Assembly: GCA_945861895.1 (NCBI GenBank)
Contig: CAMAWF010000005.1
Location: 32,419 to 96,418, forward strand
Length of the DNA: 64,000 bases
Direction: 5' to 3'
From: Rhizobium sp. Q54
Lineage (GTDB): Bacteria > Pseudomonadota > Alphaproteobacteria > Rhizobiales > Xanthobacteraceae
Position numbers and translations under genes: made by a program. Below are positions 53,036 through 64,000 of this stretch, piece after piece. The notes below the pieces were generated by a model. It worked only from the letters and a program-made list of their open reading frames with translations. It was not told the origin of the DNA and did no database searches. The first letter of the stretch is position 1. The number at the start of each line of letters is the position of its first letter.

Positions 53036-53883
53036 GCGCCCCGGACGTGGCGGGCCCGCACCGGCATATCTGGCTGTGCGCCGATGACTACGGCATTTCG
53101 CATTCGGTCAACACCGCGATCCGCGACCTCATCATGCGCGGCCGGATCAACGCCACCTCGGTGATGGTGACCGCGCCGCATTTCGACCGCGCGGACGCCG
53201 CTTCGCTCAAAGTGCTCAACGCCGACATGCCGCGCGTCGCCATTGGGCTGCACCTGACGCTCACCGCGCCGTTCCGGCCGCTGAGCCAGGGCTTCCAGCC
53301 GCAGCGCGACGACGCCTTCCTGCCGCTCAATCTCACAATGCGCGCGGCCATGTGGCGGCGTTTCCGGCATGAAAAGCTCGCGATCGAAATCGCAACGCAA
53401 CTACACAGCTTCGTCACCGCGTTTGGCCGGCCGCCCGATTTCGTCGATGGACATCAGCACGTTCATCTGTTTCCGCAGATACGCGACGCGGTGCTCAATG
53501 TGGTGTCGGAAGTTGCACCGAATGCCTGGGTGCGCCAGTGCGGGCGCATCTCGCGTTGGGGCGGCCTGCTCGACCGCAAGGGGCTGTTGCTCGACCTGTT
53601 GAGCCACCGGTTTCGCCACCACGCCCGCAAACTCGGCGTGCGCACCAACCCGGCCTTTGCCGGCACTTATGACTTCAAGCCGGATGCCGACATCGCCCGG
53701 CTATTCCCGGCCTTTCTCAAGCGCCTGCCCGAAAGCAGCGTGGTCATGTGCCACCCGGGATTTGTCGATGCCGAACTCAAGCGCCTCGATCCGCTCACCA
53801 CGCTGCGCGAGCGGGAATATGCCTATTTCAACAGCGAGGCGTTCCCGGCCGTGCTCGCCGCGCATGGCCTGACATTGGCTTAA
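53032..53883 (+). CDS. ChbG/HpnK (YdjC) family deacetylase
   Basis: IWLCADDYGISHSVNTAIRDLIMRGRINATSVMVTAPHF...VDGHQHVHLFPQIRDAV...VVMCHPGFVD; start overlaps the GT2 gene. Confidence 0.92.
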   Translation: MSAPDVAGPHRHIWLCADDYGISHSVNTAIRDLIMRGRINATSVMVTAPHFDRADAASLKVLNADMPRVAIGLHLTLTAPFRPLSQGFQPQRDDAFLPLNLTMRAAMWRRFRHEKLAIEIATQLHSFVTAFGRPPDFVDGHQHVHLFPQIRDAVLNVVSEVAPNAWVRQCGRISRWGGLLDRKGLLLDLLSHRFRHHARKLGVRTNPAFAGTYDFKPDADIARLFPAFLKRLPESSVVMCHPGFVDAELKRLDPLTTLREREYAYFNSEAFPAVLAAHGLTLA

Positions 53884-53981
53884 AAGCCCCGGCGCGATGC
53901 CTGTGGAAATATTTTGTCGCAGCCATTCCCTGGCCATTGCGCGCTCCCCACATGACCCGACGGCATCACAGGGAGAGCCTC

Positions 53982-54701
53982 ATGACGCCTCAGGAACGCC
54001 AGCTCGTTGCCGACTTATTCGAGCGGCTTGCCGCTCTGGAGAACACGCCGCGCGACCCGGCCGCCGCACGCGCCATCGCCGAGGGTTTGGCAGGCGCGCC
54101 CAACGCCGTCTATCCGCTGGTGCAGACCGTGCTGGTGCAGGACGAGGCGCTCAAGCGCGCCGATAGCCGCATCCGCGCGCTGGAAGGCGGCGAAGCGCCG
54201 CGCGAAGGCGGGTTCCTCGAAAACATGCGCGACGCGATTGCCGGCGGGCGCGAGGCGAAGCGCGGCTCGGTACCGACGGTGCGGCCCGCCGTGGCGGGCG
54301 AGCCCGACCCGCGCTGGAACAGCGGCGCGCAAGCGCCGGCCGGCCAAACTGTCGGCCAGGGAAGCTCATTCCTCGGCACCGCCGCTGCGGCTGCCGCCGG
54401 CGTGATCGGCGGCGCGCTGCTGCTCGGCGGAATTCGCTCCATGTTCGGCGAAGCCAACGCACATACGGCTTACGATTCTGGCGTTGGCGGACAATCGCCG
54501 TTGGGCGGCGGCGCAGCGGGAAGCGATCTCGCGCGTGAAGCGGGGCTCGATGACATCGGGCGCGGCGGCGCGCATGGGCCTGGCCACGGCCGCAGCGCCG
54601 GATTGCTCGATGCAGGCGACGGCGGCGATATCGCCGGCGCCGATGACGGCGGCTTCGACGTCAGCGGAGATATTGGCGGCGATGCCGGCGGCGGCGACTG
54701 A
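53982..54701 (+). CDS. DUF2076 family protein
   Basis: MTPQERQLVADLFERLAALENTPRDPAAARAIAEGLAGAPNAVYPLVQTVLVQDEALKRAD; Gly/Asp-rich C-terminus. Confidence 0.82.
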   Translation: MTPQERQLVADLFERLAALENTPRDPAAARAIAEGLAGAPNAVYPLVQTVLVQDEALKRADSRIRALEGGEAPREGGFLENMRDAIAGGREAKRGSVPTVRPAVAGEPDPRWNSGAQAPAGQTVGQGSSFLGTAAAAAAGVIGGALLLGGIRSMFGEANAHTAYDSGVGGQSPLGGGAAGSDLAREAGLDDIGRGGAHGPGHGRSAGLLDAGDGGDIAGADDGGFDVSGDIGGDAGGGD

Positions 54702-54716
54702 CGCTGCGGTCCGGCG

Positions 54717-55517
54717 TCAGATCACCACGACCTTGGTGCCGATCTTGACGCGTTGGTAGAGATCGATGACGTCCTCGTTGCGCATACGGATGCAACCGGA
54801 CGACACCATCTGGCCGATCGTCCACGGCTCGTTCGAGCCGTGAATGCGATAGAGCGTCGAGCCGAGATACAACGCGCGCGCGCCGAGCGGATTGTTGGGG
54901 CCGCCGGCCATGAACGGCGGCAAATGCGGCTGGCGCTTGAGCATCTCGTCCGGCGGGCGCCAATCCGGCCACTCTTTTTTCAGTGAAACACTGTGGGTGC
55001 CGGCCCAGGTGAAACCCGGACGGCCGACGCCGATGCCGTAGCGGATCGCCTTGCCATCGGGCTCCACAAGAATAAGAAACCGTTTCGGCGTGTCGATGAT
55101 GATCGTGCCCGGCGCTTCCGGCCCGACATATTGCACTTCCTGGCGCAGATAGCGCGGATCCTGCGCAACTTGCAGCGGCGGTTGTTCGAGATATTGCTGA
55201 CCTGCCGGCGCCGTATTGACGTAAAGCGGCGGCGTGCGTTGCGGATCGGGATAGGGATTGTAGCCTGGCGGGGGCGGCAACGAGGACGGCTCGGACTGAC
55301 CGCCGCCAAACAAAAATTCGATGAAGCCGCCGCCAAGGTGAGACCGCTCCGGGCGTGCATTCGGCTGCGCGACCACGACCACGAGACGCTGCGCATAGGC
55401 GCTGGGCGCGATCTGCAGCGGCTGCGAGCGCGCCGGCACGATGCCAAGCGCGGCAAATACAAGAGCGGAAAAAATACAACGCGGCATCGACATACTCTGC
55501 AACTCGTTCGTCGTCAC
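54717..55517 (-). CDS. L,D-transpeptidase (ErfK/YbiS family)
   Basis: GTIIIDTPKRFLILVEPDGKAIRYGIGVGRPGFTW...YRIHGSNEPWTIGQMVSSGCIRMRNEDVIDLYQRVKIGTKVVVI. Confidence 0.93.
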   Translation of the reverse strand: MTTNELQSMSMPRCIFSALVFAALGIVPARSQPLQIAPSAYAQRLVVVVAQPNARPERSHLGGGFIEFLFGGGQSEPSSLPPPPGYNPYPDPQRTPPLYVNTAPAGQQYLEQPPLQVAQDPRYLRQEVQYVGPEAPGTIIIDTPKRFLILVEPDGKAIRYGIGVGRPGFTWAGTHSVSLKKEWPDWRPPDEMLKRQPHLPPFMAGGPNNPLGARALYLGSTLYRIHGSNEPWTIGQMVSSGCIRMRNEDVIDLYQRVKIGTKVVVI

Positions 55518-55789
55518 GGAGGCGGGCTCGCTTCCGTTGCGGCCGCAGTATCATGGTGAACAAACCACTGATTGGTAAATCGCGCGGCGGCACACCCGCC
55601 GATCCCGCCGCTTGCGCGCAGATCGTCGAGTTACAGTTTATTTTGTGTGAATGGCGGAGCGTCATGGTAAACGCGCGGTTTATCCAATCGGCCGCGCGCG
55701 CCATGCGGCATGCGTTCAAGGCTCGCCCTGAAACGCAGCGTTAAGCGGGCCCGGCATACAACAACTGAAATTTCGAGTTCCGCAGTTGG

Positions 55790-56479
55790 GTGGGGGCAGC
55801 GGTGCAGCGCAAGATTTTCCGTATCGAGAAAATGCATATGTCCGGCCAAAGGCCGGCGTCCGCCGAGGCGGACGACGCCGAGTTGCGCCATTGCGAGCTT
55901 TTGAACGAGATCAAGTCGCTGCGTGCGCTGGCCGAGCGCGGCGGCGAAGGGGGCAATGCCGACTTGGCCGGGCTGCGGGAGGAGCTTGCGTTGATCCATG
56001 ACGCGGTCGGCCGCACCAAGCGCGAGCTTGCCGCGCTCACCGGCGCCGGGCATGCAGGGCCGCACGTGTCGCGCGCCACCGGCGAACTCAACGCCGTTGC
56101 CGGCGCGACGGAAAAGGCCACGCAGAAAATCCTGCGCGCGGCGGAGGAAATCGACGAGAACGCCAAGACGCTGGCCGCCGCGGTGAAGAACGAGCAGGGG
56201 CTCGCCCAGGACATCCAGGACCAGGTGGTACAGATCTACGAGGCGTGCAACTTTCAGGACCTCGCCGGCCAGCGCATCGGCAAGGTGATGGTGACGCTGA
56301 AAGTCGTCGAGGAGCACGTGGCGCGCATGCTGGAAATCTGGAACGGCATCGAGCAGGGCAAGATGCACAATGCCGCGGCGTCTAGACAACGTCCCGAAGG
56401 ACGGCTGGTCAATGGCCCCAAGCTCAATGGCGATCCCGGCCACGCATCGCAGCGCGACATCGACAAGATGTTCAACTAG
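55790..56479 (+). CDS. CheZ-like protein phosphatase
   Basis: Helical protein with IYEACNFQDLAGQRIGKVMVTLKVVEEHVARML (DxxxQ motif). Confidence 0.82.
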   Translation: MGAAVQRKIFRIEKMHMSGQRPASAEADDAELRHCELLNEIKSLRALAERGGEGGNADLAGLREELALIHDAVGRTKRELAALTGAGHAGPHVSRATGELNAVAGATEKATQKILRAAEEIDENAKTLAAAVKNEQGLAQDIQDQVVQIYEACNFQDLAGQRIGKVMVTLKVVEEHVARMLEIWNGIEQGKMHNAAASRQRPEGRLVNGPKLNGDPGHASQRDIDKMFN

Positions 56480-57671
56480 AGCCGCCCGGCCGCCGGATCG
56501 CCGCAAAACAGACAAGCGCAACGAGCGCGCATACGGCGGCGAGCGCCAGCGCGGCTGGATCGGACACGCGTTCCACCACGAACGCCATCACCAATGGCGC
56601 GACCGCCTGCACCAGCAGGAACGGAGCGGCCAGCCGTCCGACCAGGCGGCCGTAACCGGCGGCGCCGAATAAAGCGAGCGGCAGCGCGCCGCGCGTGATG
56701 GTGATCAGTCCGTTGGCGGCGCCGAACATGACGACGAAGGCGACCGCGACCGGCGCCGAAAATCCGAGCCACGCCAGCATCGTAAATCCCGCGAGCAATA
56801 GCGCGAGCGCGAAACGCGCCACCCAAATGGGGTGCAGATTGCGCGCGAAAATAAATTCGATCAGCCGCGCGCCGACTTGCGCCGGCCCGAACAACGCGCC
56901 GATGGCGACCGCCGTGCCGGCATCGATCCCGGAGCGGGCGAATATCGCCAGCAGATGCGCCGACAGTCCGGACGGGACGAAGGCGTAGATCGCGAAGGCC
57001 GACGCCACCAGGAGAAACGGCAATCCGGCCGACGGCAGCACGGCGGCGGGCGCCTGCCCTGCCGCCATTTCCGGCGTGTGAGCATCGGCGCGTTCTCGCG
57101 GCAGCGCAAAGGCGTGCAACGGCGCGGCAACCAGAGCGAACAGCCCGGCGTAGACCAGATAAGTCCCGCGCCAGCCTACGGCTTCGATCAGCAGATGCGT
57201 CACCGGCCAGCTCACCGTCGAGGCGAAGCCGCCGATCAGCGTCAGCGAGGTAATCGGCCGGCGCGCCGCGCTGCCGAAAATGCGGCCGAGCGTGGCGAAG
57301 GCGGGATCGTAAAGGTTCGACGCCATCGCTGCGCCAAGCACAACCCATACCGCGAGATAGGCAACCGGGTGTTGCACGTGGACGATGAGGACAAGTCCGA
57401 GAGCGGCGATCAATGATCCGGCCGACATCGTCAGATGACCGCCGAACTGATCGATGGTGCGGCCGACCACGGGGGCGACCAGACCCGCCGTGAGCAGACC
57501 AACGGATAATCCGGCCATCACAAATGCGATCGACCAGCCGCGTTCGGCCGCAATCAGCGGCAGGATCAGCACCGGCGTATAGAAAATCGCGCCCCAGGAG
57601 AGGATTTGCGTAATTCCGAGCACCGGCACAGCGCGCCAGGGGCCGAGGATAAAGTCGCGTGCGGTTGGCAT
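56472..57671 (-). CDS. MFS transporter
   Basis: ILSWGAIFYTPVLILPLIAAERGWSIAFVMAGLSVGLLTAGLVAPVVGRTIDQFGG; about 12 hydrophobic segments; likely start Met 57671. Confidence 0.88.
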   Translation of the reverse strand: MPTARDFILGPWRAVPVLGITQILSWGAIFYTPVLILPLIAAERGWSIAFVMAGLSVGLLTAGLVAPVVGRTIDQFGGHLTMSAGSLIAALGLVLIVHVQHPVAYLAVWVVLGAAMASNLYDPAFATLGRIFGSAARRPITSLTLIGGFASTVSWPVTHLLIEAVGWRGTYLVYAGLFALVAAPLHAFALPRERADAHTPEMAAGQAPAAVLPSAGLPFLLVASAFAIYAFVPSGLSAHLLAIFARSGIDAGTAVAIGALFGPAQVGARLIEFIFARNLHPIWVARFALALLLAGFTMLAWLGFSAPVAVAFVVMFGAANGLITITRGALPLALFGAAGYGRLVGRLAAPFLLVQAVAPLVMAFVVERVSDPAALALAAVCALVALVCFAAIRRPGGSS

Positions 57672-57729
57672 GGGAAAATAATGGGTGCGGAGGCGTTTTG
57701 CCTTCACCCTATCATGCTTGCGGCTGCGT

Positions 57730-58284
57730 TCACGCCGGCTGCGGTTTCGGTTTGGGCTTCGGTTTGGGTTTCGCGACCGGTTTGCGCTTCTCGCCCTCCG
57801 GGGCGCAGCGGACATAGACCATGTTGCCGTAGCGTCCCTGCACTTCCGAGTCGATCCAGCGTACCACCAGCACCCGCCCGTCGAACGTCACCACCTCGCG
57901 GTCCTGCATGCCGCCGGCCTCGCCGGTCGGGCCGACATAGGTCTTGCCGCCGGGCCCGCCCTTGAGGCGTAATTCCTCCGCCTTGGGCTGATCGGAAAGA
58001 TGCATCATCACCCCGCCCGTGGGCCCCAGGGCAATGACATAGGGCTGTTTGCACTGGCCGCGGGCGGCCACCTCGGTGCGCTCGCGGTCTTCGGGCTTGT
58101 GATAGGCCGCAAGACCCCAGCGGCCGACAATCTCCGCCGGACCGAAGGCCGGCGGCAGAACCGGCGCAGGCAGCGGCGCCGGCTCGGGCGCATCCGGCCC
58201 GCCGGTCGTGGCGCAGCCCGCCAGCGCCAACGCCGACAGGGCCAAAAGGGCAGCCAGCGACGGTTGAGAGCGGAAACGGGGCAT
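57730..58284 (-). CDS. Putative lipoprotein with Lys-Pro repeat tail
   Basis: MPRFRSQPSLAALLALSALALAGCATTG lipobox; C-terminal KPVAKPKPKPKPKPQPA. Confidence 0.7.
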   Translation of the reverse strand: MPRFRSQPSLAALLALSALALAGCATTGGPDAPEPAPLPAPVLPPAFGPAEIVGRWGLAAYHKPEDRERTEVAARGQCKQPYVIALGPTGGVMMHLSDQPKAEELRLKGGPGGKTYVGPTGEAGGMQDREVVTFDGRVLVVRWIDSEVQGRYGNMVYVRCAPEGEKRKPVAKPKPKPKPKPQPA

Positions 58285-58448
58285 AATCGGTTCCTTGGGC
58301 GCGGCTCTTTGCGGCCGACGGGCTGACATTGAGGGCCTGCGGCGGCGAGCGCAAGCGCCCCCGGCGCCTGGCGTTAACCCTGACCGGGGCCGGCCGGGTC
58401 CACCGCGCTTGACAGCCCAGCCGCAAGGCCATATTTCCCCGTGAGCTG

Positions 58449-58475
58449 TTGGCACTCGCCGTAATGGAGTGCTAA
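58449..58475 (+). promoter_or_regulatory. CIRCE element (HrcA operator)
   Basis: TTGGCACTC-N9-GAGTGCTAA; one mismatch to TTAGCACTC-N9-GAGTGCTAA, about 60 bp upstream of groES. Confidence 0.95.
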
Positions 58476-58535
58476 CCGCCTCTCAGATCGAGGCTTTCGG
58501 TCAAAACCCAGCGCAAACGCGCCGACGAGGAAGAC

Positions 58536-58832
58536 ATGGCCAAGACCAAGTTCCGTCCCCTGCATGACCGTGTGGTTGTGCGCCGTATCGATGCCGACGC
58601 CAAAACCAAGGGCGGCATCATCATTCCCGACACCGTCAAGGAGAAGCCGCAGGAAGGCGAAGTGATCGCCATAGGTCCCGGCGGCCGCGACGAGGCCGGC
58701 AAGCTGATCAAGCTCGACGTAAAAACCGGCGACCGGGTGCTGTTCGGCAAGTGGTCGGGCACCGAGGTCAAGCTCGACGGCGAGGATCTTTTGATCATGA
58801 AGGAATCCGACATCATGGGCGTCGTCGGCTGA
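58536..58832 (+). CDS. groES: Co-chaperonin GroES
   Basis: [45 protein letters not shown]. Confidence 0.97.
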   Translation: MAKTKFRPLHDRVVVRRIDADAKTKGGIIIPDTVKEKPQEGEVIAIGPGGRDEAGKLIKLDVKTGDRVLFGKWSGTEVKLDGEDLLIMKESDIMGVVG

Positions 58833-58874
58833 GACGCCGGGCGTTCGCACAAGCCAATCCGATAGATGGAGTAA

Positions 58875-60522
<1,648 letters not shown>

Positions 60523-60524
<2 letters not shown>

Positions 60525-60665
60525 AGCATGATCCCGAAAAGTGGGAACCGGTTTCCCGCCTTCGCGAAGCCCGCTTCGGCGGGCGAAGGACGGTCGGAAA
60601 AGATCATGCTCAAACAAAAAGATGGAGCCAGGCTCTGATTCAATCTGAGCGGATCAGACTCTGAT
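60523..60665. repeat. Palindromic repeat family B, inverted copy 3 with a nested palindrome
   Basis: gagcatgatcccgaaaagtgggaaccggttt[cccgccttcgcgaagcccgcttcggcgggcgaaggacggtc]ggaaaagatcatgctc plus flank ctctgattcaatctgagcggatcagactct. Confidence 0.88.
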
Positions 60666-60751
60666 TAAGCCTTGATCGCATCTGAACTTGCGCGAAGGGC
60701 GCGGCGAAAGTCGCGCCCTTTTCGTTTGCGCCGCGCCGCGCGACTGGCGAA

Positions 60752-62077
60752 CTACCAGCCAATCGCCCGCGGCAGCCAGAGCGCAAGCTGCGGGAAAAGA
60801 AAGCAGAGCACCAGCGCAACCATCTGCATCGCCACGAACGGAACGATGCCGCGGTAGATGTCGCCGGTCGTTATTTCCGGCGGCGCCACCCCGCGCAGGA
60901 AAAATAGCGCCCACCCGAAAGGGGGCGTCAGGAACGACGTCTGCAAGTTCACGCAAATCAGCGTCGCCAGCCAAACCATGTCCACGTTCGCCGCAATGAA
61001 GATCGGCAGGAACAGCGGCACCGCGATATAGGAAATTTCGATCCATTCGATGAAGAAACCAAGAATGAAGATGATGAACATCAAGAACCAGATCGCGCCA
61101 GAAGTCCCGCCCGGCACGAACATGAATAAATCCTGCACCAGCTTCTCGCCCTGCAATCCACGGAAAGCGAGCGAAAATGCCTGCGCGCAGATCAGGATGA
61201 ACATCATCATCGCGGTGATGCGGGTTGTCGTGTAGGTCGTGTCGCGCAGCACGGCCCAGGACATGCGGCCTCCGAACGCGGTGACCACGATGGCGCCGAG
61301 CGCGCCCATGGAGGCGGCTTCCGTCGGCGCCGCCACTCCGCCGATGATCGAGCCGAGTACCGCGCCGACCAGCGCGATCGGCGGCAGCACGACGCGAAAG
61401 AGCTTGCCGGTAAGTTCGCTGCGCGTGAGCAGATCGCGCTCCGCCTGCGGAACTGCCGGCACCAATTCCGGACGAAAGATTCCAAGTCCGAGAATGTAAA
61501 CAACGTAGATGCCGGCCAGCATCAGGCCGGGGATCATGGCGGCGGCAAACAGTGTGCCCACCGATTCATTCAAAATGTCGGCGAGCAAAATGAGGATCAG
61601 GCTCGGCGGGATGATTTGACCGAGCGTGCCGGAGGCGCAGATCACGCCGCAGGCGAGGCCCTTGTCGTAGCCGCGGCGCAGCAGCGTCGGCAGCGTGAGC
61701 AGACCGAGCGTCACCACGGTGGCCCCGACGATGCCGGTGGTTGCACCCATCAACACCCCGACGATGATGATGCCGATGCCGAGCCCGCCGCGCAGACTTC
61801 CCGCCGCGTGCGCGATCACCTCCATCAAGTCCTCGGCGAGCCGGGATTTTTCCAGCATCACGCCCATGAACACGAACAGGGGCATGGCGATGAGCGTGTA
61901 ATTCGTCACCACGCCGAAGATTCGGCTGGGAAGCAGATTGAACAGCAACGGCCCGAAACCGATATAGCCGAACACCAGGCCCGCGGTTGCAAGCGTCAGG
62001 GCAACCGGAATTCCCGCCAGCAGCAGGACGAAAAACGACGCCAGCATCAACAGGGCGAGAACTTCGTTCATCGGCAT
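60752..62077 (-). CDS. TRAP transporter large permease (DctM family)
   Basis: LIAMPLFVFMGVMLEKSRLAEDLMEVIAHAAGSLRGGLGIG...GTLGQIIPPSLILILLADI...FLTPPFGWALFFLRGVAP. Confidence 0.93.
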   Translation of the reverse strand: MPMNEVLALLMLASFFVLLLAGIPVALTLATAGLVFGYIGFGPLLFNLLPSRIFGVVTNYTLIAMPLFVFMGVMLEKSRLAEDLMEVIAHAAGSLRGGLGIGIIIVGVLMGATTGIVGATVVTLGLLTLPTLLRRGYDKGLACGVICASGTLGQIIPPSLILILLADILNESVGTLFAAAMIPGLMLAGIYVVYILGLGIFRPELVPAVPQAERDLLTRSELTGKLFRVVLPPIALVGAVLGSIIGGVAAPTEAASMGALGAIVVTAFGGRMSWAVLRDTTYTTTRITAMMMFILICAQAFSLAFRGLQGEKLVQDLFMFVPGGTSGAIWFLMFIIFILGFFIEWIEISYIAVPLFLPIFIAANVDMVWLATLICVNLQTSFLTPPFGWALFFLRGVAPPEITTGDIYRGIVPFVAMQMVALVLCFLFPQLALWLPRAIGW

Positions 62078-62583
62078 CAGCCGGCCCTCCGCCAGGCGAG
62101 AAAGCTCTGAATCGCCTGGGCGAGCGCTTGCAGGAACAGCAATGCGAAGCCGAGCGGGATCAGACCTTTCAGCAAATAGCGTGCGGAAATTCCGCCTGGA
62201 TTTGCGGTGCCCTCACCGATGACCCAGGATTGCATGACATAAGCCCAGGACAGCTTGATGATGATGATCGAGATCGCGATCAAGAGCAGCGCCGAGATGA
62301 AGTTGACCAGTTCTTTGGTTGCCTGAGTGAACGTTGCGTAAAGCACGTCAACCCGGACATGCTCGCCGTGCCGCAGCGCATACGACATGCCGAACAGGCA
62401 AATCGGCGACATCAGGTGCCATTCGAGCTCCTGCGACCAGACCGATCCGGTGTTGAAGCCGTAGCGCAGCAGCACGTTGCCGCCCATGACGAGCGCCAGC
62501 GCAAACGACGACCAAGCTGTGATACGGCCGACGGCGTCGATTAAACGATCGATGCCGTCGGCCAGCTTCTCTGCGGGATTCAC
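62077..62583 (-). CDS. TRAP transporter small permease
   Basis: Four-TM-like; GGNVLLRYGFNTGSVWSQELEWHLMSPICLFGMSYALRHGEHVRVDVLY. Confidence 0.9.
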   Translation of the reverse strand: MNPAEKLADGIDRLIDAVGRITAWSSFALALVMGGNVLLRYGFNTGSVWSQELEWHLMSPICLFGMSYALRHGEHVRVDVLYATFTQATKELVNFISALLLIAISIIIIKLSWAYVMQSWVIGEGTANPGGISARYLLKGLIPLGFALLFLQALAQAIQSFLAWRRAG

Positions 62584-62590
62584 GTCGGTT

Positions 62591-63673
62591 TTATTTCAGA
62601 ATTTTGTCGTGATAGACGGCCTCGCTGTAGGCCGCCCACTGTTTGTATTTACCCATATACGCCATGTAGGACTCGTGCACCTTCTTGGTCACCGCATCCT
62701 TGGCAACCGCCTCGGCGAGAATTTTGTCGTTCGCGCTGCGTAGCGCGGCGACGATGGCGTCGGGCAATGGCGCCGCAATGACGCCCTGGTTCTTGATCAG
62801 GTCTTCCATCGCCTCGGCATTGTTCTTCTGGCACCACGCTTCGCTGATTGCGTTGCACGCGGCGCAAGCATTTTCGACAATGGCCTTGAGATCGGCCGGC
62901 AGGCTCGCCCATTTCGCCTTATTGACGATGAGTTCGCTCGCGGTCGCTGTCTCGTGCCAGCCGGTCGTGTAGTAATATTTGGCGGCGCGCTGGAGACCGA
63001 GTTGACGATCCAGAAATGGGCCGACGAATTCCGCAGCATCGATCACACCGCGCTCAAGCGCCGGAAAAATTTCGCCCGGCGGTAGAAGACGCGCATCGAC
63101 GCCCAGGGATTGATAGACGCGTCCGGCCAAGCCCGGAATGCGCATCTTGAGGCCCTTGAGGTCTTCGACTTTTTCAACCGGCTTCTTGAACCAGCCGGTC
63201 ATCTGCACGCCGGTATTGCCGCACAGGAACGGCACCAGATTGAAGCGGTCGTAGACCTCGCGCCACAACTGGAGGCCGCCGCCGTCATACATCCAGCCGT
63301 TGAGGCCCTGGAAATTCAATCCGAAGGGCACGGCGGTGAAATATTGCGCGGCGAAGCTCTTGCCGGTCCAGAAATAGGAGTTGGCGTAGTTCATCTCCAC
63401 CGTGCCGGCGGACACCGCATCGAAACCTTCCGCCGCCGGAATCAATTCGCCGGCGCCGTAGAATTGAATCTTGAGACGCCCGCCCGACATATCCTCGATG
63501 CGCTTGGCAAGATCCTTGGCGCCGCCAGGACCGGTCGAATAGAACGCGGCATTCGGCCCGTAGAAACTGGTCATCTTCCAGTTGAAAGTGGTTTGGGCGC
63601 GCGCAACCGCCGGCGCGGCAATAGTGCCGGCCGCGCCTGCCAATGCCAATTTGGTGAAATCGCGACGACGCAT
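62591..63673 (-). CDS. TRAP transporter substrate-binding protein (DctP family, Tat-like signal)
   Basis: MRRRDFTKLALAGAAGTIAAPAVARAQ; LKGLKMRIPGLAGRVYQSLGVDARLLPPGEIFPALERGVIDAAEFVGPFLD. Confidence 0.93.
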   Translation of the reverse strand: MRRRDFTKLALAGAAGTIAAPAVARAQTTFNWKMTSFYGPNAAFYSTGPGGAKDLAKRIEDMSGGRLKIQFYGAGELIPAAEGFDAVSAGTVEMNYANSYFWTGKSFAAQYFTAVPFGLNFQGLNGWMYDGGGLQLWREVYDRFNLVPFLCGNTGVQMTGWFKKPVEKVEDLKGLKMRIPGLAGRVYQSLGVDARLLPPGEIFPALERGVIDAAEFVGPFLDRQLGLQRAAKYYYTTGWHETATASELIVNKAKWASLPADLKAIVENACAACNAISEAWCQKNNAEAMEDLIKNQGVIAAPLPDAIVAALRSANDKILAEAVAKDAVTKKVHESYMAYMGKYKQWAAYSEAVYHDKILK

Positions 63674-63873
63674 GACTACCCTCCCGATCTGTCAGCCGGC
63701 CTATCCGGAGAATGCAAGCGGCAGGCCATTTAGCAGAACCCCGGCATGGCCATTGTCTTCCGTCTGCGCACCGGTTCAAGACAAAACTGCACGATTTGCA
63801 GGCAGTCTGCCGCAAAAACATCCATGACCCATGGAACATGGGCCGTATTTACGGCGACCCGGTCTGGCTGGCG

Positions 63874-64000
63874 CTAATTGCTGGCAGGACGAAAGCGCAG
63901 CGGCTTTGCGCCCGTGAGCACGATGGAAGCGCCTTCACGCCGCCAGGCGGTGACCTGCGAGAGTGCGGCAAGCATCGCCTCGTCCGCTTGCATGCGCGCA
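63874..64000 (-). CDS. C-terminal fragment of a META/HslJ-like domain protein (truncated by window edge)
   Basis: Reverse-strand reading ...RMQADEAMLAALSQVTAWRREGASIVLTGAKPLRFRPASN*. Confidence 0.5.
   Translation of the reverse strand, partial: ARMQADEAMLAALSQVTAWRREGASIVLTGAKPLRFRPASN

Overview
High-GC alphaproteobacterial (Rhizobiales-like) chromosomal window dominated by conserved housekeeping genes: rsmH/mraZ, rnpB, a lipid A operon segment (pmbA-cysQ-like-DUF4170-DUF374-waaA-lpxK), xseA/purD, tadA/rluB/rsmD, mutL, pgi, two M16 proteases, lspA-ileS-ribF, hisS/hisZ/hisG and groESL behind a CIRCE element. It also holds two TRAP transporter operons, a fused hydantoinase/5-oxoprolinase and a probable Zur-controlled TonB receptor. 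I see no phage, transposase, CRISPR array or clear defence island. The most unusual signals are structural: (i) several families of palindromic REP-like repeats, including copies read in frame inside ileS and the rluB tail and one copy carrying a nested palindrome; (ii) an atypically low-GC block covering the IleS editing-domain region, with a weaker one in hisS; (iii) four TGGG boxes at exact 10-bp spacing before mraZ; (iv) an iteron-like array of CTTG(G)CGTTA units between mraZ and an amidase gene. All calls come from reading the sequence and supplied ORFs; no database search was run.
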